Positions 1-5,331 of a stretch of DNA of 6,525 nucleotides are shown piece by piece. The position numbers and the translations under genes were made by a program. Every line of letters begins with the position of its first letter. Position 1 is the first letter of the stretch. Under the pieces are notes generated by a model. That model ran no database searches. It was given only the letters and a program-made list of their open reading frames with translations, and was not told the DNA's origin. Origin of the DNA: Pyrolobus sp964613695 (GTDB lineage: Archaea > Thermoproteota > Thermoprotei_A > Sulfolobales > Pyrodictiaceae); the NCBI GenBank assembly GCA_964613695.1, contig CAZTIR010000074.1, positions 1 to 6,525 of the forward strand. The letters run 5' to 3'.

Positions 1-131
1 TGGGCTTCCGCGAGGACGAGGCGACTGCGCTGCTGGTGCAGGGCTTCTTCGAGCCGATCGTAGCTAAGCTCCCCTTCGACCTCGCCGTAGAGGTTAGGAA
101 GATTGTTGAGCTCGCGCTACGGGGCCACTAG
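1..131 (+). CDS. sufB: Fe-S cluster assembly scaffold protein SufB, C-terminal end (partial)
   Basis: Only the last 42 codons are present; the reading frame begins at base 3 and stops with TAG at 129-131. The visible end reads GFREDEATALLVQGFFEPIV, then a LPFDLAVEVRKIVELAL helix. This matches the C-terminal helices of the SufB/SufD family: the 'EA..LLV.GF..P+' segment is common to both, and the following 'LP.+.AVE..+++...+.G' tail is more like SufB than SufD. SufB is the scaffold of the cytoplasmic SufBCD complex, which builds [Fe-S] clusters with the ATPase SufC. The family assignment rests on this short tail, so a SufD-like paralogue is possible. The gene lies 67 bases upstream of a glutamate synthase pair that itself needs Fe-S clusters, in the same direction. 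Confidence 0.75.
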   Translation, partial: GFREDEATALLVQGFFEPIVAKLPFDLAVEVRKIVELALRGH

Positions 132-150
132 CCTACTGCCCCTCGGAATC

Positions 151-192
151 CTTGTTTAAGAGTGGGCTTACACGCCCCCTCTTTTCTGAGGG
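151..192 (+). promoter_or_regulatory. Putative archaeal promoter and ribosome binding site for the glutamate synthase operon
   Basis: The 67-base gap after sufB holds a TATA-like box, GTTTAAG at 154-160. A transcript starting about 26 bases downstream would begin near 183, giving a leader of roughly 16 bases. That leader would carry GAGGG at 188-192, six bases before the ATG at 199, which is a good match to the archaeal anti-Shine-Dalgarno sequence. A pyrimidine-rich stretch at 173-187 could also help end sufB transcripts. The spacing is read from the sequence; promoter activity is inferred. Confidence 0.45.
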
Positions 193-198
193 AACCGC

Positions 199-1134
199 AT
201 GTGCGGTATAGCCGGGGTAATCTTCCGGGAGGGTAGCGGCCCCGTCGGCAGAGTGCTGGTTGCGATGCTCTCGGCTCTGCAGCACAGGGGGTTCGACAGC
301 GCTGGTGTCGCGGTGTACACGGGGTGCTGGAGGCGGGTCGAGGACCTCATCACTATAAAGACGATTACCGTTGATAGGGCTGGGGCTCTGGGCAAGGTTG
401 CCACGGTGCTCGGAGAGCTGGGGGCCAACATAAGGAGTGTCGAGATGCACCCGGTCCACGGCTTTAGCTTTGACAAGTTCCTGGTTAGGTACCATGGCAA
501 CCTCAAGGACCTCATAGACGCGGTGAACAAGACAGGAGTCGCTAAGGTCGTGAGCATCGGGAGGTGTATAGACGTGTATAAGACTACGGGCCTCGTCTCC
601 GATCTTGAGGAGACGTTCCAGGTATCGAGCCTCATAGGGAGCCATGGGATTGGGCACGTGAGGTTCTCCACCGAGTCCGGCGTTGACCTGTTCCGCGCCC
701 ACCCCTTCCAATCAACCCTCAACCCCGACATAGCGGTGGTCCACAACGGGCAGATTACCAACTATTGGAAGATGAGAGCCTTCCTCGAGAGGCAGGGCGT
801 TACTTTCATTACCGATAATGACTCGGAGCTCATAGTCCACTATATAGCGTGGCTCCTGGAGCACGGGTATAGCCTAGAGGACGCGCTCAAGAAGAGCGTG
901 AGGGACTTGGACGGCCCCTTCGCCTATATAATCGCGACCCCAGACGCTATCGGCATCGCGCGCGACCGGCTCGGCCTGAGGCCCCTGATAGCCGCCGAGA
1001 GCCTGGACGGGGACGTCATAATCGCCGCTTCTGAGGAGGCGGCGTTGCACGCGGCGTCTCGTATACTCGAGACCCGTTTCCGCACAAGGTACCTGCGACC
1101 CGGGCAGGTGATGGTATGGAGGGTAAGGAGGTAG
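199..1134 (+). CDS. Class II glutamine amidotransferase (glutamate synthase domain 1 type) with an inserted ACT-like domain
   Basis: This 311-residue protein should hydrolyse glutamine to glutamate plus ammonia for the partner encoded by the next gene, acting in the cytoplasm as the glutaminase part of an archaeal glutamate synthase. It starts MCGIAGVI, so Cys2 becomes the N-terminal nucleophile once Met1 is removed. Other class II motifs follow: QHRGFDSAG (28-36), GHVRFST (152-158), AHPF (167-170), VHNGQITN (181-188, with the oxyanion-hole Asn-Gly), DNDSE (206-210), DGPFAYI (238-244) and RDRLGLRP (255-262). Between the HRG and RFST motifs, residues about 50-125 form an ACT-like domain with the signature VDRAGALGKVATVL. 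The ATG is supported by GAGGG six bases upstream and by the need for Cys at position 2. The gene overlaps the next by 19 bases. A related role, as the glutaminase subunit of an N-methylglutamate synthase-like enzyme (MgsA/GlxB), cannot be excluded; archaeal glutamate synthase is more likely. Confidence 0.88.
   Translation: MCGIAGVIFREGSGPVGRVLVAMLSALQHRGFDSAGVAVYTGCWRRVEDLITIKTITVDRAGALGKVATVLGELGANIRSVEMHPVHGFSFDKFLVRYHGNLKDLIDAVNKTGVAKVVSIGRCIDVYKTTGLVSDLEETFQVSSLIGSHGIGHVRFSTESGVDLFRAHPFQSTLNPDIAVVHNGQITNYWKMRAFLERQGVTFITDNDSELIVHYIAWLLEHGYSLEDALKKSVRDLDGPFAYIIATPDAIGIARDRLGLRPLIAAESLDGDVIIAASEEAALHAASRILETRFRTRYLRPGQVMVWRVRR
1106..1131 (+). promoter_or_regulatory. Ribosome binding region in the gene overlap
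   Basis: AGGTG at 1106-1110 lies five bases before the ATG at 1116 and decides this start for the 723-residue protein. It sits in the last codons of the amidotransferase gene, which stops at 1132-1134. A second, stronger-looking GGAGG at 1127-1131 lies just before that stop, but no ATG, GTG or TTG codon follows at a usable distance in the second gene's frame, so it probably just encodes the terminal Arg-Arg. Confidence 0.45.
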
Positions 1135-3287
1135 TCATCCGGGCCTCCGACAAGACGCCTAGAGAGGTTAACGTTGAGATAAAGAAGGCTGTTGAGGCTG
1201 GAGCGACGCGCATCAGGGTGCTTGACCCGGGCGGCATCCACTATCTCGCCGTTGGCCTGGAGGCTACAGTGGACATCGTTGTGGAGGGGTCTGTGGGGTA
1301 TTTTGTAGGCGGCTTGGCGCACGGGCCCAGGATACACGTGTTGGGCAACGCCGGCTGGTTCCCCGGCGACAACATGACCTCCGGCGAGGTGGTGGTCGAG
1401 GGTGATGCGGGTAACGGGGCTGGCCAGTACCTCTACGGCGGCACGGTGGTTGTGAAGGGCGATGCTGGCGACCGTGTAGCCGCTCTAGCCAAGCGCGGCA
1501 TGGTGATAATCGGTGGCGATGCTGGCCTGGCCGCCGGCCTCTATATGATGGGCGGCACTCTCATCATACTCGGCAACGCGGGGCCCGACACCGGCGAGAT
1601 GATGATAGGTGGCACCATCTACGTTGGCGGCGACGTGGAGAGCCTGGGTAAGAACGCTAGGATAGTGGAGGCTGGAGAGGAGGAGGTGGAGCAGATCAAC
1701 AAGGTGTTGAAGAGGTACGGGCTCAAGGGGAAGAGCAGTTACTTCAAGGTGGTGCCCGTCTCTAAGAGGCCCGCGTACAAGCCGGCTAGGAAGCTGCCCT
1801 GGAAGCCCCTAGTGCCACGCTTCAGGGTAGAGGTGGAGCACATCACCTGCATCGGGTGCGGCGCCTGCGTACTATGGTGTCCGAAGAACGTGCTGGAACT
1901 GAGGGAGGTTAACGGGCGTAAGGTGGCCGTACCAGTCCGCGTAACCGAGTGCGTCGGCTGCTACTCCTGCGTCAAGGTCTGCCCAACGGGCTCTGTGAGA
2001 GTCTACCCGCTGCCGGAGCTTCGGAGAGGCCTCTGGAGCGGCACACTCCTCAACTACCACCAGGAGGAGATGGCCACCGGGATACCGCCGGTCCGCGGCA
2101 TGGGCTCGTGGGAGATGAGGCTGCCGAGCCTAGACGACCTGGTGGTGCTGCCCGGCCAGTTGTCGAGGCCCCCGATAGACCCGTACCGTGAGCCCTGCGA
2201 CACCGAGGTGGTGCTGGGCCACCGTTTCGCCGAGAAGCCCTTGAGGCTCAAAGCCCCGATTATAATAGGCGCGATGAGCTACGGGAGTATAAGCAAGGAG
2301 GCTAAGATAGCGATCGCGAAGGCCGCGGCGAAGCTCGGCATAGCGGTTAACACGGGCGAGGGTGGGATGCTGCCAGAGGAGAGGCAGATAGCGCCGATAC
2401 TCATAGCACAGTATGCGAGCGGGAGGTTCGGCGTCTCAGCCCGCTACCTCAAGGTAGCCGACGCCGTGGAGATCAAGATAGGGCAGGGTGCTAAGCCGGG
2501 TCAGGGTGGCCTCCTCCTAGGCGAGAAGGTGACCGAGGAGATAGCGCGGATGAGGGGTATACCGGTCGGCGCCGACGCGGTGAGCCCAGCGAGACACCTG
2601 GACATCGTCGGCCCCGAGGACCTGAAGATGAAGATAGAGGAGCTTAGGGAGGCGACGGACTGGAAGATACCCATCGCCGTGAAGATAGCCGCGGGCAGGG
2701 TCGAGGATGATGTGAAGATAGTCGCCAAGGCCGGCGCCGACATAGTGGTGGTTGACGCTAAGCCCGCTGGCACCGGAGCCTCGCCACACATAGTCACGGA
2801 GCACGCCGGCTACCCGCTCATGGCTGCAGTCGTCGCGGCCGACAGGGCGTTGAGGGAGATAGGGCTTAGGGACCAGGTGAGCCTCGTTGTATCCGGCGGC
2901 GTGAGGCACGGCGCTGATATAGCGAAGCTCCTCGCGCTAGGAGCAGACGCGGTCGCCATAGGCACCGCTGCTCTCGTGGGCATAGGCTGCACCCTCTGCG
3001 GCCTCTGCCACACCGGCAAATGCCCGGCTGGCATAGCGACGCAGGATCCGAAGCTACGCAAGAGGCTCAACGTCGAACTGGCAGCCAGGAGGCTAGAGAA
3101 CCTCCTAAAGGCAATGATAAAGGAGATGTGCATGATAGCCCAGCTGGCCGGCAAGACGAGCCCATTGAACCTAGAGAAGGAGGATCTTAGAGCATTGACC
3201 CCAGAAGCCTCCCTCATAACCGGGGTTAAGCTTGTGGGTCTAGAGAGGCCCGTGAAGCCCAGCGACTTCGAGAACTGGGGCTACTAG
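1116..3287 (+). CDS. gltB: Archaeal glutamate synthase large subunit: fused GXGXG, ferredoxin and FMN-binding synthase domains
   Basis: The 723-residue protein should make glutamate from 2-oxoglutarate and ammonia on FMN, fed with electrons through Fe-S clusters. Residues about 30-190 are a glycine-rich right-handed beta-helix (GXGXG domain of GltB) with repeated 'GG.+.+.G.AG' turns, for example GGTVVVKGDAG (108-118) and GGTLIILGNAG (146-156). Residues about 235-300 are a ferredoxin domain with CIGCGACVLWCP (245-256) and CVGCYSCVKVCP (279-290), enough for two [4Fe-4S] clusters. Residues about 340-700 are the FMN TIM-barrel domain: GAMSYGSIS (385-393), NTGEGG (412-417), KIGQGAKPGQGG (454-465), SGGVRHGADIAKLLALGAD (593-611), and the cluster loop with C625, C628, C631 and C636. 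Bacterial GltB has the GXGXG domain at its C-terminus, so this order is permuted. The ATG lies inside the upstream gene, preceded by AGGTG at 1106-1110, which suggests translational coupling. No NADPH-binding small subunit (GltD) is visible. Confidence 0.9.
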   Translation: MEGKEVVIRASDKTPREVNVEIKKAVEAGATRIRVLDPGGIHYLAVGLEATVDIVVEGSVGYFVGGLAHGPRIHVLGNAGWFPGDNMTSGEVVVEGDAGNGAGQYLYGGTVVVKGDAGDRVAALAKRGMVIIGGDAGLAAGLYMMGGTLIILGNAGPDTGEMMIGGTIYVGGDVESLGKNARIVEAGEEEVEQINKVLKRYGLKGKSSYFKVVPVSKRPAYKPARKLPWKPLVPRFRVEVEHITCIGCGACVLWCPKNVLELREVNGRKVAVPVRVTECVGCYSCVKVCPTGSVRVYPLPELRRGLWSGTLLNYHQEEMATGIPPVRGMGSWEMRLPSLDDLVVLPGQLSRPPIDPYREPCDTEVVLGHRFAEKPLRLKAPIIIGAMSYGSISKEAKIAIAKAAAKLGIAVNTGEGGMLPEERQIAPILIAQYASGRFGVSARYLKVADAVEIKIGQGAKPGQGGLLLGEKVTEEIARMRGIPVGADAVSPARHLDIVGPEDLKMKIEELREATDWKIPIAVKIAAGRVEDDVKIVAKAGADIVVVDAKPAGTGASPHIVTEHAGYPLMAAVVAADRALREIGLRDQVSLVVSGGVRHGADIAKLLALGADAVAIGTAALVGIGCTLCGLCHTGKCPAGIATQDPKLRKRLNVELAARRLENLLKAMIKEMCMIAQLAGKTSPLNLEKEDLRALTPEASLITGVKLVGLERPVKPSDFENWGY

Positions 3288-3298
3288 CCGCCTCCCCC

Positions 3299-3306
3299 GT
3301 TTTAAC
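3299..3306 (+). promoter_or_regulatory. Putative TATA box for the hisC-type gene
   Basis: GTTTTAAC lies in the short gap after the glutamate synthase stop codon. Its centre is about 25 bases before the ATG at 3328, the usual distance from an archaeal TATA box to the transcription start. This would give a leaderless mRNA starting at that ATG. The sequence upstream is C-rich, not the purine-rich BRE typical of strong archaeal promoters, so strength is uncertain. Confidence 0.4.
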
Positions 3307-3327
3307 GTGGCTACGCGCCTAGTTGCA

Positions 3328-4413
3328 ATGGGGGAGCTTTTGGCTGTCAGGGCTTTGGCTAAGGAGGGGTACTTGGAGGCTCAGCCCTACCCGCTGCCCA
3401 GGAGGATGCCCGGCCTAGTCTATCTCGATCTCAACGAGTGCCCCTTCTCGCCGCCCGAGCATGTAGTCAGAGCTGCCTGCAGCGCGGCCTCGAGGGGGAA
3501 CCGGTATCCTACGGAGGACGACTACATGGAGGTTAAGAGGCTTGTAGCCGAGTACACGGGCATGGATCCGGAGAATGTCGTGCTGACTGCCGGCGGGGAC
3601 GAGGGTCTGCGGGCGATATTCGACGTGTTCGTGGGGAATGGTGACCGCGTTGTACTCCTCGAGCCGGGCTTCGCCATGATGAGGTTCTATACCGTGGTTA
3701 GGGGCGGCTTCTACCAGAGCGTGAGGCTGCGGGAGGCTGGCACGCGTTTCGTCCTAGACGAGAACGAGATCATAGAGGCTTCTAGCGGGGCTAGGCTGGT
3801 GGTGATAGAGAACCCGCATAACCCCACCGGTAGCTTGTTGGCGGGCGAGGAGCTGGTCTCGAGGCTCCTGGACGAGACTGATGCTGTGGTGCTGGTCGAC
3901 GAGGCTTACTACGAGTTCGCGGGTGTCACGGTGTCTAGGCTCATAGAGAAGAGTGATAGGCTCCTAGTGTTGAGGACGTTGAGCAAGGCGTTCTGTCTCG
4001 CGGGGTTCCGGGTGGGGTATGTGCTGGCGCAGCCGCCGGCGGCAGAGCTGGTGAGGAAGGCCCTAACCCCCTTCAACCTGAGCGTTGTGCAGCTGGCCGC
4101 CGCTAGGGCGGCGTTGGAGGATAGGGGGTATGTCGAGGGTGTAATCGGCCACGTGAACAGCGAGAAGGAGAGGCTTAGGTCTAGGCTCGAGAGCCTCGGC
4201 GTAAAGGTCTATGAGAGTTACACCAACTTCCTCCTCCTGAAGACCGGGATTCCGGACGCTCACCGCGAGCTCGCGAAGCACGGTGTCGTAGTGAAGCAGA
4301 TTGGGAGCCTAGGGCCCGACTATATAAGGGTGACTATAGGGACGCGCGAGGAGAACGACAAGTTCCTCGAGGCCATGGAGGCTGTTGTCGCGGGGAAGGA
4401 GAAGAAGCACTGA
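3328..4413 (+). CDS. hisC: Histidinol-phosphate aminotransferase-type, PLP-dependent class I/II aminotransferase
   Basis: The protein is a cytoplasmic fold-type I PLP enzyme, most like HisC, which transfers an amino group between glutamate and imidazole-acetol phosphate in histidine synthesis. Numbering from the longer GTG start at 3307 (368 residues): the substrate-side LDLNECPFSPP is at 40-50, RYPTEDD at 66-72, TAGGDEGLRAIF at 94-105 (PLP phosphate region), NPHNPTG at 169-175, DEAYYEF at 198-204, the Schiff-base lysine K227 in TLSKAF, R235 in GFRVGY, and the carboxylate-binding R341 in IRVTIG. I prefer the ATG at 3328 (361 residues): neither start has a Shine-Dalgarno sequence, but a TATA-like box lies about 25 bases before it. 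The choice does not touch any domain. The neighbours fit: glutamate synthase upstream makes its amino donor and hisD lies downstream on the other strand. A related aromatic or aspartate-type aminotransferase cannot be excluded. Confidence 0.82.
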   Translation: MGELLAVRALAKEGYLEAQPYPLPRRMPGLVYLDLNECPFSPPEHVVRAACSAASRGNRYPTEDDYMEVKRLVAEYTGMDPENVVLTAGGDEGLRAIFDVFVGNGDRVVLLEPGFAMMRFYTVVRGGFYQSVRLREAGTRFVLDENEIIEASSGARLVVIENPHNPTGSLLAGEELVSRLLDETDAVVLVDEAYYEFAGVTVSRLIEKSDRLLVLRTLSKAFCLAGFRVGYVLAQPPAAELVRKALTPFNLSVVQLAAARAALEDRGYVEGVIGHVNSEKERLRSRLESLGVKVYESYTNFLLLKTGIPDAHRELAKHGVVVKQIGSLGPDYIRVTIGTREENDKFLEAMEAVVAGKEKKH

Positions 4414-4452
4414 ATACCAAGACGAGCGCATAACATTTCCTCGGGGTTCTGC

Positions 4453-5310
4453 ATGCCCCTGGTCACGATAGAGCATGTAACCGACCTGGACTACCAGGCT
4501 GTTAGGCGTGAGCTAGTAAGCTTCATCCGCGGGTTCTTCCGTGCCGCTGGCGCCCGCGGCCTAGTGGTTGGCGTGAGCGGCGGGGTGGACTCTGCGACAA
4601 CCCTGGCGTTAGCGGTTGACGCCGTTGGCGCTGATAGGGTGCTCGCGCTCATAATGCCGGATACCCGTGTAACCCCCGAGGAGGATGTGAGGGACGCCCT
4701 CGAGGTTGTGAAGGCCTTCGGCGTCGAACATGTGAAGCTCGAGATAGACGCTATTGTGGATGCGTTTGTGAGGGTTGCGGGGGAGGCGAGTAGGAAGACT
4801 GTTGGCAACCTCCGGGCTAGGGTGAGGATGGCCCTACTCTACTACCATGCCAACGAGAGGAACCTGCTTGTAACCGGGACGGGTGACAGGAGCGAGCTCT
4901 CCATAGGATACTTCACGAAGTACGGTGACGGTGGCGTAGACTTCCTCCCGATAGGCGTCCTCTACAAGACACAGGTCCGGAGGCTAGCAGTCGAGCTGGG
5001 CGTGCCCAGGAGGATTGCCGAGAAGCCCAGCTCGCCTAGGCTATGGGAGGGTCACATGGCCGAGGAGGAGCTTGGGGTCAGCTACGTGGACGTCGATACG
5101 GTGCTGTTCGCCCTCCTCGACCTAGGGCTCCCTCCGAAGAAGGCCGCGGAGGTGACGGGCAAGAGCGTGGAGGTGGTGGAGAGGGTCTGCGAGCTGATGA
5201 ACAGCGCCAAGCATAAACAAGTGCCGCTCCCGATGCCGTCGCTGGAGGCCGTGTACGCCCACTGGCCGGGCCTCGAGAAAGCCCGGGAGGCGTTGAGGAG
5301 CCGAGCCTAG
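4453..5310 (+). CDS. nadE: NAD synthetase, ammonia-dependent single-domain type
   Basis: This 285-residue enzyme should convert deamido-NAD to NAD using ATP and ammonia, the last step of NAD synthesis. Visible motifs are the PP-loop SGGVDS (42-47), the GNLRARVRM segment (118-126), TGTGDRSELSIGYFTKYGDG (141-160), the DFLPIGVLYKTQV segment (163-175), KPSSPRLWEGH (191-201; the usual 'KP.A.LW.GQ' motif) and KHKQVP (253-258). There is no carbon-nitrogen hydrolase (glutaminase) domain, so it must use free ammonia or ammonia supplied by another protein. Length is normal for archaeal NadE. The ATG at 4453 lies 39 bases after the hisC-type stop. The gap has a weak TATA-like ATAACAT at 4430-4436 and no clear Shine-Dalgarno, so whether it is co-transcribed with hisC or has its own promoter is unclear. 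It converges on hisD with only 21 bases between the stop codons. Confidence 0.93.
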   Translation: MPLVTIEHVTDLDYQAVRRELVSFIRGFFRAAGARGLVVGVSGGVDSATTLALAVDAVGADRVLALIMPDTRVTPEEDVRDALEVVKAFGVEHVKLEIDAIVDAFVRVAGEASRKTVGNLRARVRMALLYYHANERNLLVTGTGDRSELSIGYFTKYGDGGVDFLPIGVLYKTQVRRLAVELGVPRRIAEKPSSPRLWEGHMAEEELGVSYVDVDTVLFALLDLGLPPKKAAEVTGKSVEVVERVCELMNSAKHKQVPLPMPSLEAVYAHWPGLEKAREALRSRA

Positions 5311-5312
5311 GG

Positions 5313-5326
5313 CCCCTCTCTTTCCC
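5313..5326 (+). terminator. Possible pyrimidine-tract terminator after nadE
   Basis: The 21 bases between the convergent nadE and hisD stop codons contain a C/T-only run (CCCCTCTCTTTCCC). Archaeal termination often uses T-rich tracts on the coding strand without a hairpin. This tract is poor in T, and no hairpin is evident, so the call is weak. No T-rich tract is visible for the opposite (hisD) direction. Confidence 0.25.
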
Positions 5327-5331
5327 GCCCG

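Noticed and set aside
133..761. Two long open frames on the minus strand opposite the amidotransferase gene
   Set aside because: They lie opposite a gene with clear catalytic motifs, have no recognisable family features, and are explained by the high GC content, which makes stop codons rare in other frames.
1127..1131. GGAGG as a ribosome binding site for a later start of the 723-residue protein
   Set aside because: No ATG, GTG or TTG codon in that frame follows at a usable distance; the bases encode the last arginines of the upstream protein.
1380..1625. Imperfect DNA repeats rich in GGCGATGCTGGC-like words
   Set aside because: They follow the repeated Gly-Gly turns of the GXGXG beta-helix at the protein level, so they reflect coding repeats and not a separate DNA element.
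1949..2191. An open frame of about 80 codons in another plus-strand frame inside the glutamate synthase gene
   Set aside because: It overlaps the ferredoxin and following region of a well-supported gene, and its Arg/Pro/Gly-rich translation is typical of an out-of-frame shadow.
2501..3217. Minus-strand open frames opposite the FMN domain
   Set aside because: They are Ser/Ala/Pro-rich or low-motif translations opposite strongly conserved codons, with no promoter or ribosome site visible.
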